NCBI GenBank assembly: GCA_004322045.1
Contig: SCRN01000024.1
Span: 1 to 40,770, forward strand
Reading direction: 5' to 3'
Source: Paraburkholderia sp.
GTDB taxonomy: Bacteria; Pseudomonadota; Gammaproteobacteria; Burkholderiales; Burkholderiaceae
Length of the DNA: 40,770 nucleotides
Every line of letters begins with the position of its first letter. The first letter of the stretch is position 1. The translations under genes were made by a program, and so were the position numbers. The notes below the pieces were generated by a model. It was given only the letters and a program-made list of their open reading frames with translations. It was not told the DNA's origin and did not search any database. Of the stretch, positions 17,227 through 26,394 are shown piece after piece.

Positions 17227-18789
17227 ATGAAACGACGTCAATTCCTCGGGTGCCTCACCGCTGCGGCAAGCAGCTATGTCCTCGTCGCCTGCGGCGGCGG
17301 AGGTACCGACGCGCTCGGCAATATCGCCGGCGGCAATGCCGGTGCGGTCGCAAACGCAGCAATGGGCGCAACGGCGTCGCCCAACGGCACGACGGTTCCC
17401 TCGGCTGCGTCGATCACCGACAATTCGGGCAACGTCTGGACGCTTTCCAAAGGCTACGTCTATAAGAACGGCGTCAAGGATTCGCATGCGTACAACATGA
17501 CGATGCTGCTCTGGTACAACGGCTCGATCTACGGCGAGAACACGAGCAAGGCGTTCTACCAATTCATCGGACCCGCGTGGAAGCAGTGCCTCGATCCGCG
17601 CCTTGGCGGCACCTCCGTCGATGGCACGGCGATCCCCCCCGCGGCCTACATCATCGACAAAGCGAACAATTATTGGACGATGTCCGGCGGTAGCGTGTTC
17701 AACAACGGCGTCCAAGACCGCGCCGCACCGAGCGCCGCGTTGTTGCTCTGGTATGGCGCTATGTTCTTTCTGAAGACGAGCGGCGGACAGTTCTATGTGC
17801 GCTCCTTCACGGGGGCATGGCTCGCTTGCGCCGATCCGCGTGTTGCGAAAGCGGCGAATGCTGGCGCGTTCTATGGCATCAACGGCCATTACGACTATCC
17901 GTTCACGCCGACTCAGACGGTCGCGGCCCTGCAGGCGCTCGGCTGCACGACCTACCGCTTGGGTTGCGTCAACAAGGCGACGCAATTGAACCCGGTGGTG
18001 GCAATGGCCAAGGCGTTCAAGACCGCGAAGTTCGAACTGCTCACGCTGATCAACTACGGCCTGCGCGATGCCACCGGCACGCTCTACACGAGCGAGACGG
18101 CGGCGTATAACGCGGTTTACGCAAACGCGGCGGCGATCGCATCCGCATTGGCCCCCTACGGTGTGACGACGTACGAGTGCGGCAACGAACTGACCCGTGA
18201 TCCGGCGATCATCTTGAACTCGACGACGGCCGGGACGAACCCGACCGATTTCAATAACACCAATTGGCCGATCATGCGCGGCGTTATTCGCGGCATGATC
18301 GACGGCGTGAAGTCGGTGCAGCCGACCGCCCGTTGCGGCGTCAACTTCTGCGTGGCCGATGTGGCGGCGGCCGACATGCTGTGGGACGGCAAGCAACCGG
18401 ATGGCTCCACGGGGCACCCTGCGGTGCGCTGGGATGTCACCACGTGGCACAACTATTCGCCCTATGGCGACATCTTCAACGTGGGCTCCGACGGTGCGGG
18501 CCCTGGTTTCAACCTGCCGGTCTACTGCAAGGCCCGATATGGCGTGCCGTTCATGATCACCGAGTGGAATGCCGCGCCGGAATTCACGGAAACGAACCGC
18601 GCCGCCTACGTCCAGAACCAATTGACGGAGTTCTATGGCGCGCGTGAATCGGACCAGATCGAATCGGTGATGTTTTACGAATTGACGAGCGGAGACTATA
18701 CCTACGGGATTGTGCTCGACGATTTGACGCCGATTCAGCCGACATACGGTGCGTTCCAGACGTTCGTCAAACAACACGCGGATATCTGA
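17227..18789 (+). CDS. Lipoprotein with glycoside hydrolase (clan GH-A-like) domain and duplicated N-terminal module
   Basis: 520 residues from ATG 17227. The N terminus MKRRQFLGCLTAAASSYVLVAC has a Tat-like RRQFL motif and a lipobox ending at Cys22, so a lipid-anchored exported protein is expected. Residues about 60-200 contain two copies of one module (SITDNSGNVWTLSKGYVYKNG...LLWYNG...W..CLDPR and YIIDKANNYWTMSGGSVFNNG...LLWYGA...W..CADPR). Residues 215-515 look like a TIM-barrel hydrolase. The candidate acid/base is Glu321 in YECGNELTRD and the nucleophile Glu446 in MITEWNAAPE, the spacing expected for a retaining clan GH-A enzyme. The substrate is unknown; action on a surface or capsular polysaccharide is an inference. 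A longer in-frame start 11 codons upstream would bury the signal. A strong terminator follows. Confidence 0.75.
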   Translation: MKRRQFLGCLTAAASSYVLVACGGGGTDALGNIAGGNAGAVANAAMGATASPNGTTVPSAASITDNSGNVWTLSKGYVYKNGVKDSHAYNMTMLLWYNGSIYGENTSKAFYQFIGPAWKQCLDPRLGGTSVDGTAIPPAAYIIDKANNYWTMSGGSVFNNGVQDRAAPSAALLLWYGAMFFLKTSGGQFYVRSFTGAWLACADPRVAKAANAGAFYGINGHYDYPFTPTQTVAALQALGCTTYRLGCVNKATQLNPVVAMAKAFKTAKFELLTLINYGLRDATGTLYTSETAAYNAVYANAAAIASALAPYGVTTYECGNELTRDPAIILNSTTAGTNPTDFNNTNWPIMRGVIRGMIDGVKSVQPTARCGVNFCVADVAAADMLWDGKQPDGSTGHPAVRWDVTTWHNYSPYGDIFNVGSDGAGPGFNLPVYCKARYGVPFMITEWNAAPEFTETNRAAYVQNQLTEFYGARESDQIESVMFYELTSGDYTYGIVLDDLTPIQPTYGAFQTFVKQHADI

Positions 18790-18827
18790 GTCGTACCCGC
18801 AGTGCCGATCTACCAGAAATGGGAGGG

Positions 18828-18869
18828 CCTGAAACGAAGACGCGTAAGCGTCGACGTTTCAGGTTTTTT
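18828..18869 (+). terminator. Intrinsic terminator after the lipoprotein gene
   Basis: Outer stem CCTGAAACG (18828-18836) / CGTTTCAGG (18855-18863), inner stem GACGC-GTAA-GCGTC (18839-18852), then six T residues. It is 39 bases after the stop codon. Confidence 0.9.
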
Positions 18870-18871
18870 CC

Positions 18872-19032
18872 TTTGCCGCCGGCGACGTAGGCGGTGTCGC
18901 GTTCGGCGCGACCCCTGCTGTCAGCGGCGGGGGGAATTTCGGACCGGGCGGCCTATGGGCGATGCCCGCCGGCGCGACGCATGCGGTGCTCGCATGGCGA
19001 CTCGATGGGCAGCTCAATGAGCAGCGACCGCC
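18872..19032 (+). pseudogene. Possible C-terminal remnant of a lost gene
   Basis: Directly after the terminator a plus-strand frame without start codon or ribosome site is open. Its translation contains GGLWAMPAGATHAVLAWRLD and runs without a stop past the end of the converging LysR gene, to a TGA near 19110. The composition looks protein-like, but the signal is short and could be chance in high-GC DNA. Confidence 0.2.
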
Positions 19033-19950
19033 TCAGCCCGGCATGCCGCTAGCCGTATCGGCCGCCAGGCGCATCGTCAAGTATTCGATGAATAGCCGAG
19101 CGCGCAGCGGTTGATACTGTCGCGGCGGGTACAAGACGAACAGCTCATGAGGCGACGCGTGCCACGTCGGCAGCACGCGTTGCAATTTACCCTGCGCGAG
19201 CAGATCGGCGACGAGCCAATCGGGCGCCAAACCGATGCCGGCGCCGGCTAGCAGGCTCTCGCGGATCGCGAGCGAGTTGTTGATGCGATAACGGGCCTGC
19301 GTGACGACGGTCGCTTGCCTGCCATTGCGATGTTCGAGCGTGAGCGCGTCGCCTTGCGTGAGCCATGCGAAGCGCAGGTAGGTATGCTTCGCGAGATCCT
19401 CGGGCCGCCGGATGCGTGAGTGCGCTTGTATGTACGCGGGCGCCGCAACCACCGTGCGAGCGTAGCGGGCAATGCGGCGCGCCACCGCATCCGGCGGTAA
19501 CTCCCCGCCAATCCGCAACGCGACGTCGACCCCTTCCGCCGCAAGATCGATGAAGCGGTCGTTCAGCGTCACGTCCACTTCGATGCGCGGATAGCGCGCC
19601 ATGAATTCGAGGACGAGCGCGTTCAAGTGCAGAACCCCGAAGCTGACGGGAGCCGCGATACGCAGCCGGCCTTCGGGCCGTTCGATCAAACCGCGCACGT
19701 CCGCTTTCGCTTCGTCATAGGCTTCGACCAAGTGCCTTGCGCGGACGTAGAAGCGCTCGCCCTGTTCCGTGCGCACGAGTGCCGTCGTGGTGCGCGTGAG
19801 CAAGCGCGCACCCATCTGCGCCTCCAATCCCGCAATGATTTTGCTGATCGTCGGCTGTGTCGTTTCGAATTCACGCGCGACGGCGGACAAGCTGCCTAAT
19901 TCGACGGCGCGAATGAACGTGCGCATCGCTCGGATCGTATCCATCGACAT
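19033..19950 (-). CDS. LysR-family transcriptional regulator
   Basis: 305 residues, standard for the family. The N-terminal winged HTH is at about 4-63 (MRTFIRAVELGSLSAVAREFETTQPTISKIIAGLEAQMGARLLTRT), followed by the effector-binding domain (about 90-295, GRLRIAAPVSFGVLHLNALV). The layout with an early RIAAPVSFG segment is that of the CrgA/DSF-like LysR subgroup. It diverges from the secreted SGNH hydrolase gene, with about 115 bases between them, so that gene is its most likely target; the inducer is unknown. A second start two codons later (MDTIRAM) is equally possible. Confidence 0.9.
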   Translation of the reverse strand: MSMDTIRAMRTFIRAVELGSLSAVAREFETTQPTISKIIAGLEAQMGARLLTRTTTALVRTEQGERFYVRARHLVEAYDEAKADVRGLIERPEGRLRIAAPVSFGVLHLNALVLEFMARYPRIEVDVTLNDRFIDLAAEGVDVALRIGGELPPDAVARRIARYARTVVAAPAYIQAHSRIRRPEDLAKHTYLRFAWLTQGDALTLEHRNGRQATVVTQARYRINNSLAIRESLLAGAGIGLAPDWLVADLLAQGKLQRVLPTWHASPHELFVLYPPRQYQPLRARLFIEYLTMRLAADTASGMPG

Positions 19951-20064
19951 TCGATTTCAGAATGGGTGTTATTCGATTTTGCCTGATTCATAACGGAAAG
20001 GGAATGGCGATATCGTGGCGGATCGGCTCATCCAGCCACCCCAATGACCTCATGGAGCATCATC

Positions 20065-21369
20065 ATGGACCCGCGATCCGCGTGCAAAATGCGTTTATCC
20101 CGTCTTCTGGGCAATACGGCCCACGCGCTGGCGACCGGCGCCGTTCTGGCCGGTGGCGCGCTAGCCGAACCGGCGGATGCAGCTTGGGTCGATACGTGGA
20201 CGGCAAGCGTGCAACCGACTTGGACCGCCAACGCACTTCCACTTGCAACGGGCATTCCCGACGCGCTGACGGATAGCACCGTGCGTCAAATCGTGCGTCT
20301 TTCAGCGGGTGGCGATCGCGTGCGCGTCGTGCTGTCGAACGAATACGGCGCGGCCCCGATGAAAATCGGTGGCGTCGAGTTGGCCCGTCTGGTCGGCGAG
20401 ACGGTGCGCTTGGACCTGTCCACACGCCGGACGATAACGTTCGCCGGCCAGCCGACAGCCACGATTCCAGCAGGCGCACGCTTGATGTCGGATCCGGTTG
20501 ACTTGATGGTCCCTCCGCTTGCGCGTCTTGCAGTGAGCCTGTACTTGCCCGAGCGGACCCCATTGACCACCTTTCACTGGGATGGCCGCCAGCGCGCCGA
20601 GATCGGGTCCGGCAACCGTTTGGCGAGTGCGGATTTGCGCGGGGCGATGCAGCTCGACGCGCGCCTCGTTCTAAGCGACGTGATGGTAGATGCACCCGGC
20701 GGCGCGCGGGCGGTGGTCGCGCTCGGCGATTCGATCACGGATGGGCGCGGTGCCACGCTCGATGCCGACCGCCGCTGGACGGATTACTTAGCGCGGCAAG
20801 TCGCAGGCAAGCCTATCGCTGTGCTCAACGCCGGCATCTCGGGCGCTCGCGTACTGAGCGACGGGATGGGCGTCAACGCACTCGCACGCTTCGACCGCGA
20901 TGTATCGGCGCGGCCGAATGTGCGGACGGTGGTGCTGTTGCTGGGCACCAACGACATCGGTTGGCCCGGGTCGAGTTTTACCCCGCACGATGCACCTATG
21001 ACGGCGCAAGCGCTCATCGATGCGTATCGCCAATTGATCGAGCGCTCGCACGTTCGCGGGATACGGGTGGTCGGCGGCACGATTGCGCCGTTCGAAGGTG
21101 CGTTGGAAGGCTCTCCCATTCGCGGCTATTACAGCCCCGACAAGGAGCGGGTTCGTCAGCAGGTCAACGCGTGGATTCGTGCCGGCGGGGCATTCGATGC
21201 CGTTGCGGACTTCGATGCCATATTGCGCGACCCGCGGCACCCTTCGCGCTTGCTGCCGCGGTTCGATTGCGGGGATCACCTGCATCCGAACGATGCGGGC
21301 GATGCGGCGATGGCCGCCGTGTTGACGCCACGGATGCTGTTCGGGCGGTCCGATATGTCGCCCGAATGA
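20065..21369 (+). CDS. Secreted SGNH/GDSL-family hydrolase
   Basis: 434 residues from ATG 20065, chosen because GGAG lies seven bases upstream; an in-frame ATG seven codons earlier is possible. A signal peptide is visible (MRLSRLLGNTAHALATGAVL..., likely cut after ADA before AWVDTW). An N-terminal beta-rich domain (about 40-210) precedes the SGNH core: block I ALGDSITDG with Ser223, block III GTND with Asn296 and block V DHLHPND with Asp404 and His407. It should hydrolyse esters outside the cytoplasm, for example acetyl groups on polysaccharides; the substrate is not determined. It is divergent from the LysR gene and ends 18 bases before a KdpE-box-like site. Confidence 0.88.
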   Translation: MDPRSACKMRLSRLLGNTAHALATGAVLAGGALAEPADAAWVDTWTASVQPTWTANALPLATGIPDALTDSTVRQIVRLSAGGDRVRVVLSNEYGAAPMKIGGVELARLVGETVRLDLSTRRTITFAGQPTATIPAGARLMSDPVDLMVPPLARLAVSLYLPERTPLTTFHWDGRQRAEIGSGNRLASADLRGAMQLDARLVLSDVMVDAPGGARAVVALGDSITDGRGATLDADRRWTDYLARQVAGKPIAVLNAGISGARVLSDGMGVNALARFDRDVSARPNVRTVVLLLGTNDIGWPGSSFTPHDAPMTAQALIDAYRQLIERSHVRGIRVVGGTIAPFEGALEGSPIRGYYSPDKERVRQQVNAWIRAGGAFDAVADFDAILRDPRHPSRLLPRFDCGDHLHPNDAGDAAMAAVLTPRMLFGRSDMSPE

Positions 21370-21386
21370 CGGCAACGGGGCGCGCG

Positions 21387-21403
21387 TTTACGCTTTTTTT
21401 ACG
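21387..21403 (+). promoter_or_regulatory. Probable KdpE binding site upstream of the kdp genes
   Basis: TTTACGCTTTTTTTACG (21387-21403) matches, as I recall it, 14 of 17 bases of the E. coli kdp operator TTTATACTTTTTTTACA. It is the only such T-rich tract upstream of the operon and lies about 100 bases before the first open frame. A clear -35/-10 pair cannot be assigned downstream, which fits an activator-dependent promoter. Confidence 0.55.
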
Positions 21404-21448
21404 GCCGGAGCGCCACTCTTATCGTGGCGTTTACTCGATCTCGCCTAC

Positions 21449-21481
21449 GCTCTCATCTGTCCTGATCCGCTAGGTGAGAGC
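21449..21481 (+). promoter_or_regulatory. Inverted repeat covering the ribosome site of the kdp leader ORF
   Basis: GCTCTCA (21449-21455) pairs with TGAGAGC (21475-21481), loop 19 bases. The 3' arm overlaps the only purine-rich stretch (GGTGAGAG, 21473-21480) ahead of ATG 21489, so the stem could hide the ribosome site. A second hairpin, CGCCAC-7-GTGGCG (21411-21429), lies just upstream. Confidence 0.4.
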
Positions 21482-21488
21482 ACAAAAA

Positions 21489-21596
21489 ATGGATTTCATT
21501 TATCTCGTCGGCATTGCCACCTTCTTGGGGCTGTGCACGGCGCTTATCGCAGGTTGCGAGCGGCTGCGCAACCGCGGGCCGGGAGGTCGGTCGTGA
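21489..21596 (+). CDS. Small membrane protein ahead of kdpF
   Basis: 35 residues: [20 protein letters not shown], then [16 protein letters not shown] single hydrophobic helix (3-22) is followed by a basic tail, so a one-pass inner-membrane peptide with the tail in the cytoplasm is likely. Its TGA (21594-21596) overlaps the GTG start of kdpF, giving translational coupling, and its 3' end carries the GGGAGG ribosome site of kdpF. The position as first gene of the kdp operon suggests a role in the Kdp complex or in coupling its translation; function unknown. It could also be only a coupling leader. Confidence 0.65.
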   Translation: MDFIYLVGIATFLGLCTALIAGCERLRNRGPGGRS

Positions 21597-21691
21597 CCAC
21601 GGCTTGGATGATATGGCTCGCCGGCGTCTCGACGCTGGTTTTATTGGGGTACCTCATCTATGCGCTACTGCGTGCGGAGGACCTCGAATGA
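21593..21691 (+). CDS. kdpF: K(+)-transporting ATPase subunit F
   Basis: 32 residues from GTG 21593 with GGGAGG six bases upstream ([20 protein letters not shown], then [12 protein letters not shown]). The end [13 protein letters not shown] matches the KdpF pattern, a single membrane helix that stabilises the KdpFABC complex. It overlaps the preceding small gene by four bases (GTGA) and kdpA by four (ATGA). Confidence 0.88.
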   Translation: MTTAWMIWLAGVSTLVLLGYLIYALLRAEDLE

Positions 21692-23496
21692 GCGCGAACA
21701 CTGTACTACAACCGGCGCTTTTCATCGTCGTATTGATTGCGCTCGCGATCCTGGCCGGTCGATACATGGCCGCTGTATTCGACGGCTCGTCCGTCCTCGT
21801 GCGCAGAATCGGCAAGCCGGTCGAGCGGCTACTGTACAAGGTGGCCGGCGTCGATGAAAACGCCGAAATGTCGTGGCAGCACTATGCATTGGCAGTGCTG
21901 GCTTTCAATGCGCTCGGCGCGCTCGTTCTATACGGCTTTCTGCGCTTGCAACAATGGCTGCCCGCCAACCCGCAAGCGTTCGGCCCGATGACGCCCGACG
22001 CCGCGTTCAATACGGCTGTGAGCTTCGTCACGAATACGAATTGGCAAGACTATACGCCCGAGGCTACCGTCAGCTATTTGACGCAGATGGCTGGCTTGAC
22101 CGTGCAGAACTTCATGTCGGCAGCAACGGGCATCGCTGTTGTCGTGGCGCTGATTCGAGGCTTCGTACGGCATACCGCGCAAACGATCGGCAATTTTTGG
22201 GTCGACCTCACGCGCATCACGCTTTATATCCTCGTCCCGATCTCGACGATCGTGGCGCTGGTCCTCATCAGTCAAGGCGTCATTCAGAACTTCAAGTCAT
22301 ACCAGGACGTGCCGACGCTGCAAGTCACCACGTATCTAACGCCGCAGAACGATGCGCAAGGCAATCCCGTCAAAGACGCCAAGGGCAATCCGGTCACGCA
22401 GGAGGTGAAGGTCGATAAGCAGACGATTGCGATGGGTCCGGTCGCCTCGCAAGAAGCGATCAAGATGCTCGGCACGAACGGCGGCGGCTTCTTCAACGCG
22501 AACTCGGCACATCCCTATGAGAATCCGACGCCGCTGTCGAACTTCGTGCAGATACTGGCGATCCTGGTCATTCCGGCGGGCTTGTGCGTCGTATTCGGCA
22601 CGATGGTGGGCGACCGGCGGCAGGGTTACGCCGTCCTTGCCGCCATGACGATTGCGTTCGCCGTGGCATGTTGGGGGGAAATCTCCGCAGAGCAAGCGGG
22701 CAATCCGCTCTTCGCCTCGCTTCACGTCGATCAAAGCGCGTCCGCTTTGCAACCGGGCGGAAACATGGAAGGCAAGGAGTTGCGTTTCGGCATCGGCGGG
22801 ACGGGCATCTTCACGGTCGCGACGACGGCCGCTTCGTGCGGCGCCGTCGACGCCATGCACGATTCGCTCACCCCGATGGGCGGCTTCGTCCCCTTGATGT
22901 TGATCGAACTCGGCGAAGTGATTTTTGGGGGTGTCGGCTCGGGCTTGTACGGCATGCTGGTGTTCGCGTTGCTGGCCGTGTTCGTCGCGGGCTTGATGAT
23001 CGGCCGCACGCCGGAGTACGTGGGCAAGAAGATCGAAGCGTACGAGATGAAGATGGTGTCGATTGCCATCCTGCTGACGCCTTTTCTCGTGCTCGCCGGA
23101 GCGTCGATCGGCGTGCTTTCGCCGCTTGGAACCGCCGGCATTTCCAATCCGGGGCCGCACGGCTTCTCCGAGATTCTCTATGCGTTCAGCTCCGCCGCGA
23201 ACAACAACGGCAGTGCATTCGCCGGGCTCTCCGTGAACACGCCGTTCTACAACGTGCTGCTTGCCGTGGCGATGTGGTTCGGGCGCTTCGCGACGATCGT
23301 GCCGGTGCTCGCCATCGCCGGCTCGCTTGCGAACAAAAAGCGCATCGCCGCAACCTCGGGGACGCTGCCAACGCACGGGCCGCTATTCGTGGTGCTGCTG
23401 CTCGGCACGCTTGTCCTCGTCGGCGCGCTCACCTATGTGCCGGCCTTGGCGCTTGGTCCCATCGTCGAGCATCTCACGATGATCTCGGGTCGTTGA
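21688..23496 (+). CDS. kdpA: Potassium-transporting ATPase subunit KdpA
   Basis: 602 residues from ATG 21688, which overlaps the kdpF stop and has GGAGG seven bases upstream; longer frames upstream are rejected. It is a polytopic membrane protein of the superfamily of K+ transporters, with [20 protein letters not shown] and [20 protein letters not shown] as signature pore segments. It forms the K+ selectivity filter and channel of the KdpFABC high-affinity pump. It is longer than the E. coli protein (about 557 residues), with an insert near residues 205-250 that contains a Lys/Asp-rich [17 protein letters not shown] stretch. kdpB begins 13 bases after its stop. Confidence 0.97.
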   Translation: MSANTVLQPALFIVVLIALAILAGRYMAAVFDGSSVLVRRIGKPVERLLYKVAGVDENAEMSWQHYALAVLAFNALGALVLYGFLRLQQWLPANPQAFGPMTPDAAFNTAVSFVTNTNWQDYTPEATVSYLTQMAGLTVQNFMSAATGIAVVVALIRGFVRHTAQTIGNFWVDLTRITLYILVPISTIVALVLISQGVIQNFKSYQDVPTLQVTTYLTPQNDAQGNPVKDAKGNPVTQEVKVDKQTIAMGPVASQEAIKMLGTNGGGFFNANSAHPYENPTPLSNFVQILAILVIPAGLCVVFGTMVGDRRQGYAVLAAMTIAFAVACWGEISAEQAGNPLFASLHVDQSASALQPGGNMEGKELRFGIGGTGIFTVATTAASCGAVDAMHDSLTPMGGFVPLMLIELGEVIFGGVGSGLYGMLVFALLAVFVAGLMIGRTPEYVGKKIEAYEMKMVSIAILLTPFLVLAGASIGVLSPLGTAGISNPGPHGFSEILYAFSSAANNNGSAFAGLSVNTPFYNVLLAVAMWFGRFATIVPVLAIAGSLANKKRIAATSGTLPTHGPLFVVLLLGTLVLVGALTYVPALALGPIVEHLTMISGR

Positions 23497-23509
23497 TTTC
23501 GAGGAAAGC

Positions 23510-25645
23510 ATGACTACTGTCACTCAACCGCCTGTCCATCGACCGGAAAACGTCGGGCAAACGCGCACCGCCGTGCGCTCGATGTTCGACTCGGCACTCT
23601 TGACGCCGGCGATCGTCGATTCATTCAAAAAGCTCGGGCCGCGCACGCAGCTACGCAACCCGGTCATGTTCTGCGTCTACGTGGGCTGCATCCTGACTAC
23701 GGTCCTTTGGCTCGCTGCGCTTGCCGGCCAAGCCGAGGCGCCGTCGGGTTTCATCTTGGCCGTCGCGCTCGGGCTCTGGTTCACGGTGTTGTTTGCGAAC
23801 TTCGCCGAGGCGATTGCCGAAGGGCGCTCCAAAGCGCAGGCGGCATCGCTTCGAAGCGCCAAGCATCGAGTGATGGCGAAGAAGCTCAACGAGCCTCATC
23901 CGAAATCGCCGATCCTCGTCGTGACGTCCACGGATCTACGCAAGGGCGATGTGGTCTTGATCGAGGCGGGCGACACGATTCCCGCCGACGGCGAAGTGAT
24001 CGACGGCGTCGCATCGGTGGACGAATCGGCGATCACGGGCGAATCGGCGCCCGTGATCCGCGAGTCGGGCGGCGATTTCTCGTCGGTGACGGGCGGCACG
24101 CGCGTGCTGTCGGACTGGATTGTCGTGCGCGTGAGCGTGAACCCGGGCGAGGCGTTCCTCGATCGCATGATCGCGATGGTCGAAGGGGCCAAGCGGCAGA
24201 AAACGCCGAACGAGATCGCGCTGACGATTCTGCTCGTGGCGTTGACCTTGGTGCTGCTCTTCGCGACGGCCACGCTGCTGCCGTTCTCCATTTTCTCGGT
24301 AGCGGCCGCGAAGGCCGGCCACGTCGTGACGATCACGGCGCTCGTCGCCTTGCTCGTTTGCCTGATTCCTACGACGATCGGCGGTTTGCTCTCGGCCATC
24401 GGCGTGGCGGGCATGAGCCGAATGATGCAGGCAAACGTGATCGCCACCTCGGGCCGCGCGGTCGAAGCGGCCGGAGATATCGATGTGTTGCTGCTCGACA
24501 AAACGGGCACGATTACGCTGGGCAACCGGCAAGCGGCGGCTTTCCTTCCGGCGCCGAACGTGACGGAGGCGGCGCTGGCGGACGCGGCGCAGCTGTCGTC
24601 GCTCGCAGACGAAACACCCGAGGGCCGCAGCATCGTCGTGCTGGCCAAGCAACGCTTCAATATTCGCGAGCGCGACATGGGCGCGTTGCGCGCTACGTTC
24701 CTCGGTTTCTCGGCGCAAACGCGGATGAGCGGCGTCGACGTGCCGAATCGCCAGATTCGCAAGGGAGCCGCTGATGCCGTGAAGAAGTATGTCGAAGAAA
24801 ACGGCGGCCGCTATCCCCAAGAAGTACAGCACGCCGTCGACGACGTGGCGCGCCGCGGCAGCACGCCGCTCGTCGTCGCCGAAAAAGCGGGCGATGACGG
24901 CCTTGCACGCGTGCTGGGCGTGATCGAGCTCAAGGACATCGTCAAGGGGGGCATCAAAGAGCGTTTTGCGCAGTTGCGCAGGATGGGCATCAAGACGGTG
25001 ATGATCACGGGCGATAACCGCTTGACGGCGGCCGCGATCGCCGCGGAAGCGGGCGTCGACGATTTTCTCGCGGAAGCGACGCCGGAGGCGAAGCTCAAGA
25101 TGATCCGCGCGCACCAAGCCGAGGGACGTCTCGTCGCCATGACGGGCGACGGCACCAACGATGCGCCCGCACTTGCACAAGCTGATGTTGCGGTGGCTAT
25201 GAACACCGGCACGCAGGCCGCCAAAGAAGCCGGCAACATGGTCGACCTCGATTCGAACCCGACCAAGCTCATCGAGATCGTCGAGATCGGCAAGCAAATG
25301 TTGATGACGCGCGGCGCGTTGACGACATTTTCCATCGCCAACGATGTGGCCAAGTACTTCGCGATCATCCCCGCGGCGTTTGCGACGACTTACCCGCAAC
25401 TGCGCGTGCTCGACGTCATGCATTTGACTTCTCCGGCATCGGCGATTTTGTCGGCGGTGATCTTCAACGCGCTGATCATCGTCTTCTTGATACCGCTCGC
25501 GTTGAAAGGCGTGTCATACCGCCCGCTCGGCGCAGCGTCGCTGTTGCGTCGCAATCTGCTGATCTATGGGCTGGGCGGCATCCTGTTGCCGTTTCCATTC
25601 ATCAAGCTCATCGACATGCTGATCGCGGTGGCGGGCTGGGCATGA
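23510..25645 (+). CDS. kdpB: Potassium-transporting ATPase ATP-binding subunit KdpB
   Basis: 711 residues, a P-type (P1A) ATPase. ITGESAPV marks the actuator domain, the phosphorylated aspartate is Asp330 in [11 protein letters not shown], and the nucleotide/hinge motif is [17 protein letters not shown]. It couples ATP hydrolysis to K+ movement through KdpA at the inner membrane. Start ATG has GAGGAAAG just upstream and follows kdpA closely. The gap to kdpC (116 bases) is longer than usual for this operon and holds no obvious terminator or gene. Confidence 0.97.
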   Translation: MTTVTQPPVHRPENVGQTRTAVRSMFDSALLTPAIVDSFKKLGPRTQLRNPVMFCVYVGCILTTVLWLAALAGQAEAPSGFILAVALGLWFTVLFANFAEAIAEGRSKAQAASLRSAKHRVMAKKLNEPHPKSPILVVTSTDLRKGDVVLIEAGDTIPADGEVIDGVASVDESAITGESAPVIRESGGDFSSVTGGTRVLSDWIVVRVSVNPGEAFLDRMIAMVEGAKRQKTPNEIALTILLVALTLVLLFATATLLPFSIFSVAAAKAGHVVTITALVALLVCLIPTTIGGLLSAIGVAGMSRMMQANVIATSGRAVEAAGDIDVLLLDKTGTITLGNRQAAAFLPAPNVTEAALADAAQLSSLADETPEGRSIVVLAKQRFNIRERDMGALRATFLGFSAQTRMSGVDVPNRQIRKGAADAVKKYVEENGGRYPQEVQHAVDDVARRGSTPLVVAEKAGDDGLARVLGVIELKDIVKGGIKERFAQLRRMGIKTVMITGDNRLTAAAIAAEAGVDDFLAEATPEAKLKMIRAHQAEGRLVAMTGDGTNDAPALAQADVAVAMNTGTQAAKEAGNMVDLDSNPTKLIEIVEIGKQMLMTRGALTTFSIANDVAKYFAIIPAAFATTYPQLRVLDVMHLTSPASAILSAVIFNALIIVFLIPLALKGVSYRPLGAASLLRRNLLIYGLGGILLPFPFIKLIDMLIAVAGWA

Positions 25646-25761
25646 CGTCTCGCGTGTGGGTGAGGATGCACGACGCTCGGTGAGCGCACCGATCGAATTT
25701 GCGCTGCCATGCCGCTGCGGCCAGCGTTGCGCCTGGAAACATGACTTGTTGGTACCGAACC

Positions 25762-26346
25762 ATGATGAAAAATCTGCTGAGACCCACCTTGGTGTTGTTT
25801 GCTGCGTTGACCGTGGTCACGGGCGTGGCTTATCCGGTTGTCGTGACGGCGCTCGGCCAAGCCGTCTTTCCGCATCGGGCCAACGGCAGTCTGATCGTAC
25901 GTGATGGGGAGCCGGTCGGCTCCGAGCTGATCGGACAGCAGTTCGATGCGCCGGGGTACTTCTGGGGCCGTTTGTCGGCCACGACGCCGAATCCGTACAA
26001 TGCGCAGAACTCAGGCGGCTCGAATCTCGGGCCGACCAATCCGGCCCTTGCTGACGAGGTGAAAGGGCGATTGAATGCACTGCATGACGCCGATCCGACG
26101 AACACGGCGCCCGTGCCCGTCGATCTCGTCACCTCGTCCGGCAGCGGCCTGGACCCGGAGATCTCGCCGGCAGCGGCGGCATATCAGGCGGGGCGTGTGG
26201 CGAAGGCGAGATCTCTCGCGCGTGAGCAGGTCGATGCGCTGATCGTGCGCAATACGTCGGGGCGCCAATGGAGTATGTTGGGTGAGGCGCGCGTGAACGT
26301 GCTGAAGTTGAACCTCGCGCTCGACCAATTGAAACCGCTGCGCTGA
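25762..26346 (+). CDS. kdpC: Potassium-transporting ATPase subunit KdpC
   Basis: 194 residues starting [20 protein letters not shown], one N-terminal membrane helix (about 5-30) and a periplasmic domain with [29 protein letters not shown] and [14 protein letters not shown], both KdpC hallmarks. It acts as a catalytic chaperone of KdpFABC. The start is not firm: ATG 25765 is adjacent and ATG 25741 is in frame, and none has a strong ribosome site. kdpD follows after 48 bases, so pump and sensor genes are probably co-transcribed. Confidence 0.95.
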   Translation: MMKNLLRPTLVLFAALTVVTGVAYPVVVTALGQAVFPHRANGSLIVRDGEPVGSELIGQQFDAPGYFWGRLSATTPNPYNAQNSGGSNLGPTNPALADEVKGRLNALHDADPTNTAPVPVDLVTSSGSGLDPEISPAAAAYQAGRVAKARSLAREQVDALIVRNTSGRQWSMLGEARVNVLKLNLALDQLKPLR

Positions 26347-26394
26347 AACGACGATGAGCCCGTGCAACCGCTTCGGTCACGGTAAAGAGAAGTC

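Noticed and set aside
21404-21488. c-di-AMP or K+ riboswitch ahead of kdp
   Set aside because: Only simple inverted repeats are visible and no ydaO-type or other known consensus can be traced.
23936-25423. 495-codon open frame antisense to kdpB
   Set aside because: Same shadow effect; composition is not protein-like.
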